Assembly: GCA_013287135.1 (NCBI GenBank)
Contig: JABDEK010000013.1
Span: forward strand, 1-38,549
Reading direction: 5' to 3'
From: Acidobacteriota bacterium
GTDB taxonomy: Bacteria > Acidobacteriota > Terriglobia > Acidiferrales > UBA7541
Length of the DNA stretch: 38,549 bases
Every line of letters starts with the position of its first letter. Within the stretch, counting starts at the first letter, position 1. The translations under genes and the position numbers were made by a program. The notes beneath the pieces were generated by a model. It worked only from the letters and a program-made list of their open reading frames with translations. It was not told the DNA's origin and did not search any database. Below, one piece after another: positions 22,613-32,362 of the stretch.

Positions 22613-24556
22613 ATGAGCAAGATCATAGGTATTGACCTAGGCACCACCAACTCAGTCGTCGCGGTGATGCAAGGTGGCGAACCAACCGTCATCCCCAACC
22701 AGGAAGGTGCTCGAACCACCCCCTCGGTTGTTGGATTCACCAAGAGTGGCGAGCGTTTAGTGGGCCAAGTGGCCAAGCGCCAGTCCATTACAAACCCGGA
22801 AAACACCGTTTACTCGATCAAGAGATTCATGGGGCGCCGTTACGACGAAGTTACCGAAGAAGCCAAGCGTGTCCCTTATAAAGTAGTGAAGGGACCGCAC
22901 GACGACGCGCGCATTGAAATCATGGGCAAGTCGTACAGCCCGCAAGAAATCTCCGCGATGATTCTCCAAAAGTTGAAGAGCGCGGCAGAAGATTTCCTGG
23001 GCGAGAAAGTCACGAAAGCAGTGATTACTGTTCCCGCTTATTTCAACGACAGCCAGCGTCAAGCCACCAAACAGGCTGGAGAGATCGCCGGTCTTGAAGT
23101 GCCGCGCATCATCAACGAGCCTACTGCGGCAGCTTTGGCGTACGGTCTCGATAAGAAGAAGGATGAGACAATCGCGGTCTATGACCTCGGCGGCGGAACT
23201 TTTGATATTTCGATTCTCGAGGTGGGCGAAGGCGTAGTCGAAGTTAAATCCACCAACGGCGATACCCACCTCGGCGGCGACGACATCGACCAGCGAATCA
23301 TTGAGTGGATCGTGGCCGAATTCAAGAAAGAGCAGGGCATCGACCTGAGCAAAGACCGCATGGCCATCCAACGGCTGAAAGAAGCTGCGGAAAAAGCGAA
23401 GATTGAGCTGTCCCAATTAATGGAGACGGAAATCAATCTTCCGTTCGTCACTGCGGACGCGTCTGGGCCGAAGCACTTGCAACTGAAACTCACCCGTTCG
23501 AAGCTCGAACAGTTGATGGAAGACTTGTTGCAGCGCACGGTAGGACCGGTAAAGCAGGCATTGAGCGATGCAGGCCTCACGCCGGATAAAATCGACGAAG
23601 TAGTTCTGGTTGGCGGTTCCACTCGAATCCCGCGCGTGGTTGACATCGTAAAGGGATTGTTCAACGGTAAAGAGCCGCACAAGGGTGTCAATCCGGACGA
23701 AGTTGTCGCGGTGGGCGCTGCGGTTCAGGGCGGTGTGTTGGGCGGCGAAGTTAAGGACATTCTGTTGCTCGACGTCACGCCACTTTCTCTGGGTGTCGAA
23801 ACGCTGGGTGGTGTCTCTACCGTGCTGATCCCGCGTAACACGACGATCCCGACGCGCAAGTCGGAGACGTTCTCTACGGCTGCGGATAATCAAACTTCCG
23901 TAGAGATTCACGTGCTGCAAGGAGAGCGTCCCGTTGCCAGCGGAAACCGTTCGCTCGGGAAATTCCATCTCATTGGAATTCCACCAGCGCCGCGCGGTGT
24001 GCCGCAGGTTGACGTCACATTCGACATTGACGCCAACGGCATCTTGAATGTGTCGGCAAAGGACAACGCGACCAACAAGGAACAGAAGATCACCATTACC
24101 GCGTCCAGTGGCTTGAGCAAGGAAGAAGCGGAGCGCATGAAGAAAGAAGCGGATGCGCATGCGGACGAAGACAAGTCACGCCTGGCGGAAGTGGAAGCGC
24201 GTAACCGGCTCGACAATTTGGTCTATCAAACCGACAAAATCATTAAGGAGAACCGCGAAAAGCTGGCTGAAGCAGATGTAAAGGCCGGCGAGGAAGCGGT
24301 AGAAGAAGCGCGGCGAGCCTTGACGGAAGGCGGCGTGGACAAGTTGAACGCAGCGGTGGAAAACCTCACCAAGGTGTCGCACCGCATCGCCGAGACAATG
24401 TACAAGGCGCAGCAAAGCGCTGCGAGTGCAGGCGCAGGGGCGGCCGGCTCAGCCGCTGGCCAAGGCCAAGCTTCCGGCGACGGCAAGTCTTCAGGACAAA
24501 GCGATGTTGTTGATGCCGAGTTCGTTGACGTGGACGACTCAAAGAAGCCGAACTAA
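22613..24556 (+). CDS. dnaK: Molecular chaperone DnaK (Hsp70)
   Basis: This 647-residue Hsp70 has the actin-fold ATPase start [14 protein letters not shown] (residues 5-18), [16 protein letters not shown] in the phosphate-binding loop, a [10 protein letters not shown] segment, and [14 protein letters not shown] leading into the substrate-binding domain. The tail is Ala/Gly-rich and ends with the acidic DAEFVDVDD signature. It folds and protects proteins with DnaJ and GrpE, and grpE is not in this window. The start uses AGGAG eight bases before ATG. The operon is preceded by a HAIR/promoter overlap, so heat induction by release of HspR is expected. Confidence 0.99.
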   Translation: MSKIIGIDLGTTNSVVAVMQGGEPTVIPNQEGARTTPSVVGFTKSGERLVGQVAKRQSITNPENTVYSIKRFMGRRYDEVTEEAKRVPYKVVKGPHDDARIEIMGKSYSPQEISAMILQKLKSAAEDFLGEKVTKAVITVPAYFNDSQRQATKQAGEIAGLEVPRIINEPTAAALAYGLDKKKDETIAVYDLGGGTFDISILEVGEGVVEVKSTNGDTHLGGDDIDQRIIEWIVAEFKKEQGIDLSKDRMAIQRLKEAAEKAKIELSQLMETEINLPFVTADASGPKHLQLKLTRSKLEQLMEDLLQRTVGPVKQALSDAGLTPDKIDEVVLVGGSTRIPRVVDIVKGLFNGKEPHKGVNPDEVVAVGAAVQGGVLGGEVKDILLLDVTPLSLGVETLGGVSTVLIPRNTTIPTRKSETFSTAADNQTSVEIHVLQGERPVASGNRSLGKFHLIGIPPAPRGVPQVDVTFDIDANGILNVSAKDNATNKEQKITITASSGLSKEEAERMKKEADAHADEDKSRLAEVEARNRLDNLVYQTDKIIKENREKLAEADVKAGEEAVEEARRALTEGGVDKLNAAVENLTKVSHRIAETMYKAQQSAASAGAGAAGSAAGQGQASGDGKSSGQSDVVDAEFVDVDDSKKPN

Positions 24557-24640
24557 AGTCTGCGTGAGCATTAAGGATGCGGGGTGGGTTCACAGACTCG
24601 CCCTGCATTTTGTTTTAATAGTGTCGGGAGGAGTGAGCGT

Positions 24641-25021
24641 TTGACGACAACCGGTATCCGGCGTTTGGGTCCACCGCAAGCCGTACAGAAGATTCGCGAC
24701 AATTTCTTCCTGGTGCAGGTTTCTATTTCCGAATCACCCACGGCCGACTGGCGTCGTCTTTTCTACGACGCGCAGCAGGACGTGCAACCAGAATTCCCGC
24801 CGCGTTCTGTGGAAATATCCGGCACGTTTCTTCGATTCAAGTCCGACCCGAATACGGTGGCGCAAAAAGTCGGTTGGATTGATCGCTGGCTCGAGCGTGC
24901 TAACGCCAAAGAAGCTTCGATGGCCGGAAGGTCGTCGGAATTGCAGCGGCAAAAAAAGGAAGAAGCGGCTCGCGAGACACAAGAGATCGCCGAATGGAAC
25001 GGCCGCTGGGCGAATCTGTAA
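24641..25021 (+). CDS. Unknown 126-residue protein between dnaK and dnaJ
   Basis: The reading frame starts at TTG 24641 with GGGAGGAG seven bases upstream. Earlier in-frame starts lack a site. The N-terminal half is mixed alpha/beta ([41 protein letters not shown]) and the last third is a charged helix ([19 protein letters not shown]) ending [10 protein letters not shown] recognise no known domain. Its position in the dnaK-dnaJ-hspR cluster suggests a role in the chaperone system, for example as an adaptor. That is only inferred from the neighbourhood. Confidence 0.65.
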   Translation: MTTTGIRRLGPPQAVQKIRDNFFLVQVSISESPTADWRRLFYDAQQDVQPEFPPRSVEISGTFLRFKSDPNTVAQKVGWIDRWLERANAKEASMAGRSSELQRQKKEEAARETQEIAEWNGRWANL

Positions 25022-25085
25022 CGCCGCTGGCCCGTGCGTAATCGCGCCCTGGGATGCTGCAGAAGTTAATTTTCAAGAACCGATC

Positions 25086-26267
25086 ATGGCTACAACAACT
25101 AAACAGGATTACTACGAACTCCTAGGCGTACCGCGCAAAGCAACCGCGAAAGAACTTCGCGCAGCCTACCGCAAACTTGCGCGCAAGTACCATCCGGACC
25201 TGAATCCCGGAGACAAATCCGCGGAAGAAAAATTCAAACAGATTCAGGAAGCTTACGACACGCTTTCCGATACCAAGAAGCGCCAAATGTACGATCAGTT
25301 CGGGTTCAACGTGCCAGGCCAAGGTGGCGGCGCTCCGGGAGCGGGCTACGGCGGCGGAGTCTCCCCTGACGACATACATTTCGATTTCGGTGGATTCGAT
25401 TTCGGCGGCGGAGCGGGTCAAGGAGCCGGCAGCGCGGGCGGCGGCGCAAGTTTCCGCGATCTTTTCAGCCAGTTTTTTCGTGGAGCGAGCGCGGCTCAAA
25501 CTTCCGACGAGCGCCAGCCCGGCGATGACCTCGAGTATCAGATCGACATCACCTTCGCTGAGGCCATGCGCGGCACAGTGAAGAAACTAAGTTTCACGCG
25601 CCTGGATGTTTGCAACGTGTGCCACGGAACGGGCGTGGCTCCCGGCGACGAAAAAGTTTGTCCCACCTGCGGCGGCTCGGGCCAGGTGACGCAGACAAGC
25701 GGCAAGATGCGCTTCCAGATCACCTGCTCGCGTTGCGGTGGATCAGGAAAGCTTCGTACCGTGTGCCGCAATTGTGGCGGCGAAGGCCGCGTCGCTCGTA
25801 TGGAAACGCTCGACGTGCGCATTCCGCCGGGCGCACAGACGGGTTCACGCGTTCGAGTGGCTGGCCGCGGCAATGCAGGGCTGCACGGTGGCCCGCCAGG
25901 CGACCTCTACATCGTGATGAGGGTCGAACCTCATCCGTTTTTTGAGCGGCGTGGCGATGATCTCTTTACGGTGGTGCCAATCACAGTTCCCGAGGCCTCG
26001 CTTGGTGCAAAAGTGGAAGTTCCAACAATTGACGGGCGCGCGCAGGTCCGCATTCCGCCAGGCACTAACAGCGGAAAGAAACTGCGGCTGCGCGAAAAGG
26101 GCGCACCCTCTGCGCGACATTCCGGGAAACGCGGTGACCAGATTGTAGAAGTTCAAGTTGTGGTACCGAAGCCCGAAGACGAGCGCGTGCGCAATCTGTT
26201 GAAAGAACTCAGCAAGATCGACCCGGAAGATCCGCGCCGCGAGATTTTTTCTCGCGCTACGGTGTAA
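25086..26267 (+). CDS. dnaJ: DnaJ-type co-chaperone (Hsp40)
   Basis: This 393-residue type I J-protein has a J domain at about residues 8-73 with YHPDLNPGD (HPD at 36-38), a Gly/Phe-rich linker (about 78-135), and four CxxCxGxG zinc repeats beginning near residue 176 ([32 protein letters not shown]). The C-terminal peptide-binding domains contain [22 protein letters not shown]. It stimulates DnaK ATPase. The true start is ATG 25086 (DYYELLGV begins the J domain); the longer frame overlaps the unknown gene. The gap from the previous gene is 64 bases and the ribosome binding site is weak, so translational coupling is possible. Confidence 0.98.
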   Translation: MATTTKQDYYELLGVPRKATAKELRAAYRKLARKYHPDLNPGDKSAEEKFKQIQEAYDTLSDTKKRQMYDQFGFNVPGQGGGAPGAGYGGGVSPDDIHFDFGGFDFGGGAGQGAGSAGGGASFRDLFSQFFRGASAAQTSDERQPGDDLEYQIDITFAEAMRGTVKKLSFTRLDVCNVCHGTGVAPGDEKVCPTCGGSGQVTQTSGKMRFQITCSRCGGSGKLRTVCRNCGGEGRVARMETLDVRIPPGAQTGSRVRVAGRGNAGLHGGPPGDLYIVMRVEPHPFFERRGDDLFTVVPITVPEASLGAKVEVPTIDGRAQVRIPPGTNSGKKLRLREKGAPSARHSGKRGDQIVEVQVVVPKPEDERVRNLLKELSKIDPEDPRREIFSRATV

Positions 26268-26282
26268 CTTTGCAAGGAGACG

Positions 26283-26684
26283 ATGATGACTGGCCGCGCA
26301 AAAAAGAAAGCTAAAGCGGGCTATATGATCAGCGCCGTCGCCGAGTTGTACAAGCTTCACCCGCAGACCCTGCGTTTGTATGAGCGCGTAGGCTTGCTAA
26401 AGCCGTCTCGTTCGCAAGGCAACACTCGGCTTTACACCGATTCTGATCTTGAGCGCCTCGAAGTGATCCTGAACTTGACGCGCGAACTGGGCGTAAACCT
26501 CGCCGGTATTGAGATTATTCTCAACATGCGCGACAAAATGGCGGACATGCAATCGCAGATGGAGTCCTTCATCAGTTTCGTGCGCAGCGAGATGGCCCGC
26601 AGTTTTTCGGCTGCTGACGATCGTAAAGTGCGCCACGCTATTGTCCGCGCCGTTCCGCGCCACACCATCCGCGTTGAGAAATAG
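26283..26684 (+). CDS. hspR: HspR-type MerR-family heat-shock repressor
   Basis: This 133-residue MerR-family protein has the HspR signature: YMISAVAELYKLHPQTLRLYERVGLLKPSRS, then NTRLYTDSDLERLEVI, the winged HTH at about residues 14-80, and a short coiled tail. HspR represses the dnaK operon at HAIR sites and uses DnaK as co-repressor. A HAIR-like element lies upstream of dnaK at 22521-22541. AAGGAGACG precedes the two start codons, and the gene begins 15 bases after dnaJ, so it is in the same transcript and self-repressed. Confidence 0.93.
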   Translation: MMTGRAKKKAKAGYMISAVAELYKLHPQTLRLYERVGLLKPSRSQGNTRLYTDSDLERLEVILNLTRELGVNLAGIEIILNMRDKMADMQSQMESFISFVRSEMARSFSAADDRKVRHAIVRAVPRHTIRVEK

Positions 26685-26819
26685 CAATCCCCCTCGTCCG
26701 TCCTCGATAGTTCTGTGCGATCATTATCCGCAGCTTGCCTCGTCACTTTCCACAGATGCGCGAGCTTTGCACAGCGACGTGCGCTTGCGCTCCACGCGCT
26801 CCGCGCTTATTCTTCGACC

Positions 26820-27707
26820 ATGGCACAACCAGATTGTCCCCATTGCCAGGGCAGCGGCTGGAAAGTTGTGGAACGAAGTACCCAAGGCGCGCAGGCCTTG
26901 TCCTCGGATAAGCCCGGTAGCTCGTCGCCAGGAAATCCAAAACTGGTTTGGGCGGTCCCCTGCGATTGCACCAAAGACGACCAGACCGAGCGCGCTCTCG
27001 CCCGAGCGCGCGTACCGGAACGCTATCGCCACTGCGATTTCGATAATTTCGAAACGGATAACGACATTGAAAATGTTCCGCCCGATCAGCAGGCGGCCTT
27101 TAATCGAAGTCTCATGCAGGCGAAACTGATCGTTCAGCGATTCGCCGAGGAGTTTACGCCAGTTCGCGAACACGCTGAGCCCGGTCTGCTGCTAATGGGA
27201 TCGTGTGGCGTGGGTAAAACCCATCTCGCGGTTTCGGCTTTGAAGCAGATCGTGCTGCGAGGTCACAGTGGTCTATTCTACGATTATCGCGAGCTACTCA
27301 AGGAAATTCAGGATAGCTATAACGCGGTGAGCCAGTCCACGGAAATGGGCGTGCTCGAACCCGTGTTGAAGGCGGAAATTTTCGTGCTGGATGATGTGGG
27401 TTCCAGCAAACCTTCATTATGGGCGCTCGAGACAGTCGGGCATGTGCTCAATACGCGTTACAACGAAAAGCGAGTGACGCTGCTCACGACCAATTTTCTT
27501 GATTCCGACTCAGTGGGCGCGAATTCCAATGGTCCTACAGCGGTATCGCGCGTGGCGGGCATGCGCGCTCCGACCATGGATGATTCTCTTACCGAACGCG
27601 TGGGCAAACGCATTCGTTCGCGCCTTTACGAAATGTGCCGCAAGGTTGAAATTTTCGGTCCGGACTATCGCAAGGAAATCCGCACTGCCAGCGGTTCGCG
27701 TGCATGA
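26820..27707 (+). CDS. DnaC/IstB-type AAA+ ATPase (helicase-loader-like)
   Basis: This protein of about 295 residues opens with a zinc-binding element CPHCQGSGW (residues 6-14) and a PCDC pair near residue 50. An AAA+ core follows with Walker A GSCGVGKTH (about 127-135), Walker B VLDDVGS near residue 190 and the sensor region LLTTNF. DnaC/DnaI-type loaders place the replicative helicase, while IstB proteins assist transposases. No transposase is beside it, so a helicase-loader role is more likely. The N-terminal zinc element resembles DnaI. The start is ATG 26820, with no clear ribosome binding site; the longer frame at 26715 is rich in unlikely residues. Confidence 0.78.
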   Translation: MAQPDCPHCQGSGWKVVERSTQGAQALSSDKPGSSSPGNPKLVWAVPCDCTKDDQTERALARARVPERYRHCDFDNFETDNDIENVPPDQQAAFNRSLMQAKLIVQRFAEEFTPVREHAEPGLLLMGSCGVGKTHLAVSALKQIVLRGHSGLFYDYRELLKEIQDSYNAVSQSTEMGVLEPVLKAEIFVLDDVGSSKPSLWALETVGHVLNTRYNEKRVTLLTTNFLDSDSVGANSNGPTAVSRVAGMRAPTMDDSLTERVGKRIRSRLYEMCRKVEIFGPDYRKEIRTASGSRA

Positions 27708-27817
27708 AACGTAATGAGATTTAACCCCCGCATTCTCGAGCGGCAAACATGTCTTGACAATTGGCAAATTACCGCAAAATTGAAATTTAGCGGCTTGGGC
27801 TCCCCCGCAACGGTTTG

Positions 27818-27847
27818 TTGACAACGCGCAAACTGCACGCGTATCAT
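27818..27847 (+). promoter_or_regulatory. Promoter of rpsA
   Basis: TTGACA (27818-27823) and TATCAT (27842-27847) are separated by 18 bases. The 13-base GTATCATCTTTTC at 27841-27853 is shared with the DUF4139 promoter region at 15942-15954. A second TTGACA occurs at 27754-27759 without a good -10 box. Confidence 0.65.
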
Positions 27848-27971
27848 CTTTTCGATGTGAGCGCCGGGCACGGACGCTCAATCCCCTTCATTGCTCTGAC
27901 CCCGTAGGGTGGAGTAGTCCGAGCTTGCATTCTCGGCAGACGGGCACGAACTCGTACGGAGGCCGCTCTCC

Positions 27972-30050
27972 ATGTCAGCCGAGCAAGACAATAATCTCCA
28001 ACCTTCCGCAACGGAAGCTGTCACTACCGAAGTCCCGGGCGAAAATTCCAGCGATCAAAATTCAGATCAGGCTGCTGCCCCAACGATTCCTTCCGGTAAC
28101 GTTAACTCTAGCTCTTCGAGCGGCGCCGCAACTGCAGTAGTTCGCGCGCCCGAAAGTGTCGGGGCTTCGCCGCTGAGCAGCGTTCCGCCCGAAGAAATAT
28201 CTGGTGCGCAACGCGACGGTTCTGAATCTGCCGCAGGCGTGGCTCCGGAATCAACTCCGTCGGCGGATCATTCTGAGACGAGCAATGCGAGCGCTCCCAA
28301 AACAACTAGCGAGTCCACCGAAACTGCGGAGGCTGAATCCTCCGAAACCATGGACCAACTGCTCGACCAGTTTGCTGTGCCAGAGCCTGCGATTGCGGAA
28401 GGCGAAATTTTCGATGGGCGCGTTTTGGCCGTGACGGATCTTGGCGTAATTGTGGACGTGGGCGGAAAATTCGAAGGGTTGGTGCCTGCTCAGGAATTCG
28501 TCGATTCCGGAAGTCCCATCCAGTTCGGCAAGGGCCAGACGATTGAAGTTGAAAGGTTGCACGAGCAGAAGAATGGGTACGTTCTGCTGTCTCACGTACG
28601 CGCTCATCGCCGGCGTGTATGGGAGCGCATCGAGAAATCTTATCGCGAGCAAGCCACTATCACCGGCAAAGTAACCGAGCGCATCAAAGGCGGCTTGGTT
28701 GTCGACATTGGAGTGCGCGCTTTCTTGCCTGCCTCGCAAATCGAACTGCGGCCGGTACACGACCTGGAAACCTGGAAGGATCGCGACATTGAAGTTCGCG
28801 TTCTTAAACTGAATCGCAAACGGGGCAACGTAGTCGTGAGTCGTCGCGCGATTCTTGAAGAAGAGCAGAAATCCAAACGCGACGCCTTGATGGCCTCGTT
28901 ATCGGAAAATTCTGTTGTAACCGGCCGCGTGAAAAACGTAACAGACTACGGCGTGTTCGTGGATCTTGGTGGCATTGATGGTCTTCTTCATGTCAGCGAT
29001 TTGGTTTGGGGACGGGTACCGCATCCTTCTTCCATCGTGAAGCCTGGCGATGAAATCGAAGTCCAAATTTTGAAGTTCGATAAAGACAAGCAGCGCATCT
29101 CGCTTGGCCGCAAGCAGCTTTTGCCCGATCCGTGGGCGACGGTTCCCGAGCGTTTTACCGTCGGCACCCGAGCCCAGGGAAAAATAGTTGGCGTCACGGA
29201 TTACGGCGCGTTCGTGCAAATCGAACCTGGTGTGGAAGGCCTGGTGCACGTCAGCGAGATGAGCTGGTCAAAACGCACCAAGCACCCTTCGAAAATGGTA
29301 AAAGTTGGAGACCAGGTGGAAGTAACCGTACTCGAAGTAAAGACGGACCAACGCCGCATTTCACTAGGATTGAAACAGACCATGCCCGATCCTTGGGACG
29401 CTGCTGCTGAAAAATATCCCGTCGGCGCAATGGTTAATGGCCGCATTCGCAACCTAGCCGACTTTGGCGCTTTTGTGGAAATCGAAGAGGGCATGGAAGG
29501 CTTGATTCACATCAGCGACATTAGCTGGACCGAGCGTATCAAGCATCCCAGCGAAAAATTTAAGAAGGGCGATGTAATCGAAGCGAAAGTACTCAAGGTT
29601 GATTCGCAGAACCGGAGGCTTTCGCTCGGAATCAAGCAGGTGAAAGATATTTGGGCCAACTGGTTTGCCGACCATAAAATCGGCGATGTCTTAAAAGGCA
29701 AAGTTGCAAGAACGACCGATTTCGGCGCCTTTGTGGAATTGGCTGAAGGGATCGAAGGTCTCTGCCACGTTTCAGAAATCGAAGAACGTAAAGGAAAAGG
29801 GGACCGCGAAAAGCAAAAGCCGGCTCGCGGCGCGCGCGTCACTTCTGTTTTGAACACCGGCGGCGAATACGATTTCAAGATTCTCCGTCTGGAACCGGAG
29901 CAGCATAAAATTAGCTTGAGCTACCGCGCCGCGCAAAAGCAAGTGGAACGCCAGGAGATTGAAACGTTCAAGCAGCAGCCCAAGCAGATGAAGTCGTCAC
30001 CCAACGCCACAATTGGTGACGCAATAATGGCCAAGCGCCAATCGTCGTAG
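27972..30050 (+). CDS. rpsA: 30S ribosomal protein S1-like protein with six S1 domains
   Basis: This 692-residue protein holds six S1 (OB-fold) repeats beginning near residues 143, 225, 312, 397, 485 and 570. Typical motifs are VTDYGVFVDLGGIDGLLHVSD, DYGAFVQIEPGVEGLVHVSE and DFGAFVEIEEGMEGLIHIS. The first 140 residues are a Ser/Ala/Glu-rich, low-complexity acidic extension (S/A-rich with TESTETAEAE), which E. coli S1 (557 residues) does not have. S1 binds mRNA on the ribosome and helps initiation. GGAGG lies 11 bases before the ATG. The last S1 repeat is interrupted by a charged insertion (ERKGKGDREKQK). The gene is long but the repeat number is standard. Confidence 0.95.
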   Translation: MSAEQDNNLQPSATEAVTTEVPGENSSDQNSDQAAAPTIPSGNVNSSSSSGAATAVVRAPESVGASPLSSVPPEEISGAQRDGSESAAGVAPESTPSADHSETSNASAPKTTSESTETAEAESSETMDQLLDQFAVPEPAIAEGEIFDGRVLAVTDLGVIVDVGGKFEGLVPAQEFVDSGSPIQFGKGQTIEVERLHEQKNGYVLLSHVRAHRRRVWERIEKSYREQATITGKVTERIKGGLVVDIGVRAFLPASQIELRPVHDLETWKDRDIEVRVLKLNRKRGNVVVSRRAILEEEQKSKRDALMASLSENSVVTGRVKNVTDYGVFVDLGGIDGLLHVSDLVWGRVPHPSSIVKPGDEIEVQILKFDKDKQRISLGRKQLLPDPWATVPERFTVGTRAQGKIVGVTDYGAFVQIEPGVEGLVHVSEMSWSKRTKHPSKMVKVGDQVEVTVLEVKTDQRRISLGLKQTMPDPWDAAAEKYPVGAMVNGRIRNLADFGAFVEIEEGMEGLIHISDISWTERIKHPSEKFKKGDVIEAKVLKVDSQNRRLSLGIKQVKDIWANWFADHKIGDVLKGKVARTTDFGAFVELAEGIEGLCHVSEIEERKGKGDREKQKPARGARVTSVLNTGGEYDFKILRLEPEQHKISLSYRAAQKQVERQEIETFKQQPKQMKSSPNATIGDAIMAKRQSS

Positions 30051-30085
30051 ATTGAGTTCCTGGGCTGCCAGGGGGCGGCGGCTCT

Positions 30086-30097
30086 GGAAGGCCTTCC
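30086..30097. repeat. 12-bp perfect palindrome
   Basis: GGAAGGCCTTCC is a perfect 12-bp palindrome 35 bases after the rpsA stop. It is followed by GC- and A-rich sequence without a T-run, so terminator function is not clear. Confidence 0.35.
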
Positions 30098-30232
30098 TTC
30101 GCAGGAAAAATCATTTACCTTAAGCTAGATTGATGATATGCAAAGACCTACGGTGTTGCCCCAGCCCGTAAACAGCGTAACGTCGTCACATGTTTCGGCG
30201 TCTTCATATATTGTGAAAGGAGGCCTCATCCA

Positions 30233-30601
30233 ATGGCAGAGGCTGCGGGAGAGCGCGAAAACAAAGATCATACGATGACGAAGGCTCACCTCGTGGAAGA
30301 GGTCACCCGCGTCACCGAATTGCCTCGCAAAGAGGCGGAAGCAGTTGTCGAGACAATCTTCGAGAGCATCATTGCGGCTTTGCAGTCTGACGATAAGATT
30401 GAGATCCGCGGCTTCGGCAGTTTCCGCACCCGCGAACGCCGCGGCCGTACCGGACGCAATCCGAAAACTGGCGCGAAAGTGGAAGTCCCGCCGAAGAAAA
30501 TTCCGTTCTTCAAACCCAGCAAAGAACTAAAAGATTTCGTGAACCATCCGCGTGCTAGCGGCGCTTCCGCAAGTTCGTCCGAACCCGGAGCGCAGGCCTA
30601 A
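30233..30601 (+). CDS. HU/IHF-family DNA-binding protein
   Basis: This 122-residue protein belongs to the HU/IHF family: MTKAHLVEEVTRVTELPRKE at residues 15-34, the beta-arm region IEIRGFGSFRTRERRGRTGRNP, and KKIPFFKPSKELKDFVN at the end. It compacts and bends DNA. The chosen start adds 14 residues before the usual first Met and is backed by AAAGGAGG nine bases upstream. The last 20 residues (ASGASASSSEPGAQA) form a disordered tail. The placement after rpsA parallels the rpsA-ihfB pair in other bacteria. Confidence 0.93.
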   Translation: MAEAAGERENKDHTMTKAHLVEEVTRVTELPRKEAEAVVETIFESIIAALQSDDKIEIRGFGSFRTRERRGRTGRNPKTGAKVEVPPKKIPFFKPSKELKDFVNHPRASGASASSSEPGAQA

Positions 30602-30606
30602 ACAGA

Positions 30607-31086
30607 ATGGATTATTTGTGGACCCCCTGGCGGTATCGTTACATCGCCGACGCGTCGAAGGACGAAGGTTGTATTTTTTGCGCCGCAATCGCCGCCGGAG
30701 ATGACGTAAAGACTCAGATCGTTCTTCGCGGCAAAAAGAATTTCATAATCCTCAATCGATATCCTTACACCACCGGCCATGTGATGGTCGTTCCTTACGC
30801 CCACGTCGCTGATCTTTCCGCAGCCGACCCGGACACTCTCGCTGAAATGATGGTGCTCTCGCAGCGCGTGCACACGGCTCTGGAGCACACCTATCACCCG
30901 CAAGGCTACAATCTCGGCATGAATCTGGGCCGCGCAGCGGGGGCTGGCGTGACCGGCCATTTGCACTTGCACGTCCTTCCGCGCTGGTCCGGCGACGCAA
31001 ATTTCATGACCGTTGTGGGTGAGACTCGCGTCGAGCCCGAAGAACTTTCCACCACTTACGAAAAGCTGCGCAAAGCCCTGGCCTAA
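30607..31086 (+). CDS. HIT-family nucleotide hydrolase or phosphorylase
   Basis: This 159-residue HIT protein has CIFC near residue 22 (zinc site) and the catalytic triad motif GHLHLHVLPRW at residues 118-128. NRYPYTTGHVMVVPYAHVADL is typical. Members act on Ap4A or nucleotide-phosphoryl substrates. It starts five bases after the HU gene stop and is probably co-transcribed. Confidence 0.92.
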   Translation: MDYLWTPWRYRYIADASKDEGCIFCAAIAAGDDVKTQIVLRGKKNFIILNRYPYTTGHVMVVPYAHVADLSAADPDTLAEMMVLSQRVHTALEHTYHPQGYNLGMNLGRAAGAGVTGHLHLHVLPRWSGDANFMTVVGETRVEPEELSTTYEKLRKALA

Positions 31087-31133
31087 AATTGGCCTTTCTT
31101 AATTCCGCAGCGCAGCCTAGAATTTTCGTTCGC

Positions 31134-31147
31134 TCTTATCGCGCATA
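31134..31147 (+). promoter_or_regulatory. Shared upstream motif TCTTATCGCGCATA, copy 1
   Basis: This 14-mer lies 20-33 bases before the acyl-CoA dehydrogenase start and recurs exactly at 35133-35146 before the aldo/keto reductase. CATACT follows at the -10 position here, and CATAAT in the other copy. It may be a promoter or regulator element. Confidence 0.4.
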
Positions 31148-31166
31148 CTGAACAAGGACAAGCTCA

Positions 31167-32312
31167 GTGGATCTTGACCTAACGGAAGAACAACAGCTTC
31201 TGCAAAAAAGCGTACGCGAATTCGCGGAGGCCGAAGTAAAGCCACACGCCAAGGAAATTGACGAGACCGGCCGTTTCCCGCGTGACAATTTCAAGAAAGC
31301 CGCTGAGCTGGGACTTACAGGTATTGCCGTGCCTGAGAATTATGGCGGCGCGGGCATGGATCATGTCAGCTATGCCATCGTCGTCGAGGAAATCTCACGA
31401 GTTTGCGCTTCCACCGGAGTGATTCTTTCCGTTCAGAATTCGCTTTACTGCGACCCCATCCTACGGTTTGGCACCGAAGAACAAAAACAGAAATTTCTGG
31501 TGCCTTTCGCGCGCGGCGAAAAGATTGGGTGCTACGCGCTCACCGAACCTCAAGCCGGCTCAAACGCGGCCGCTCTCACTACGAAAGCTATCCGCAAAAG
31601 TGACACGTACGTAATCAACGGCACAAAGGCGTGGATCACCAATGGTGGTGCAGCCGATGCGGCAATCGTCTACGTCAACACTCAGCCTGAAAAAGGCGAA
31701 AAGGGAATCACTGCGCTGGTCGTTGAAAAAGGCACGCGCGGGTTTGCGGTCGGCAAAGAGGAAAAAAAACTCGGCATTAACGCCACCGCGTGCACCGAGC
31801 TTTCCTTCACCGATTGCGAAGTTCCCGTAGGCCATCGCATCGGGAACGAAGGAGAAGGTTACAAAGTCGCGCTCTCCACACTCGATGGTGGCCGCATCGG
31901 CATTGCCGCGCAAGCCGCCGGAATTGCGCAAGGCGCGTTTGAAGCGGCGCTATCCTACGCGCAACAGCGCCAGGCTTTCGGCCATCCCATCTCCGATTTT
32001 CAAGCCATCCAGTTCATGCTTGCCGACATGGCCACCGAAATTGACGCCGCGCGTTTGCTCACTCGTCACGCCGCCTGGAAACAAGACTCCGGCGCGCGTT
32101 TCACTATGGAAGCGTCCATCGCAAAACTTTTTGCTAGCGAGATGTCCACGCGCGTGACGCACAAGGCCATCCAAATCCACGGCGGCTACGGCTACAGCCG
32201 TGAATATCCCGTCGAACGCGCTTACCGCGATGCCCGCATCACGGAAATTTACGAAGGCACCAGCGAAATTCAGCGCCTGGTCATCGCCGCGTGGGTCCTG
32301 AAAGCTTACTGA
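31167..32312 (+). CDS. Acyl-CoA dehydrogenase
   Basis: This 381-residue flavoenzyme starts at GTG with AAGGA upstream. The N-terminal helices are followed by CYALTEPQAGSNAAAL and WITNGGAADAAIV of the FAD/substrate site. Near the C-terminus are YAQQRQAFGHPISDFQ and GGYGYSREYPVERAYRDAR, with IYEGTSEIQRL carrying the catalytic Glu region of the short/medium-chain type (butyryl-CoA dehydrogenase-like). It catalyses alpha,beta-dehydrogenation of acyl-CoA in beta-oxidation. The chain-length specificity is not determined. Confidence 0.96.
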   Translation: MDLDLTEEQQLLQKSVREFAEAEVKPHAKEIDETGRFPRDNFKKAAELGLTGIAVPENYGGAGMDHVSYAIVVEEISRVCASTGVILSVQNSLYCDPILRFGTEEQKQKFLVPFARGEKIGCYALTEPQAGSNAAALTTKAIRKSDTYVINGTKAWITNGGAADAAIVYVNTQPEKGEKGITALVVEKGTRGFAVGKEEKKLGINATACTELSFTDCEVPVGHRIGNEGEGYKVALSTLDGGRIGIAAQAAGIAQGAFEAALSYAQQRQAFGHPISDFQAIQFMLADMATEIDAARLLTRHAAWKQDSGARFTMEASIAKLFASEMSTRVTHKAIQIHGGYGYSREYPVERAYRDARITEIYEGTSEIQRLVIAAWVLKAY

Positions 32313-32362
32313 GAAAATAACGTCGCACTATTTTCTCCGCAGTCTTCCCTCAGTGTATTCTT

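Noticed and set aside
23417..24160. Minus-strand ORF of 247 codons inside dnaK
   Set aside because: DnaK is full length and conserved in the other direction, so the ORF is a shadow.
30086..30110. Terminator after rpsA
   Set aside because: The palindrome is followed by no T-run on the plus strand. Only a possible protein site or structure is recorded.
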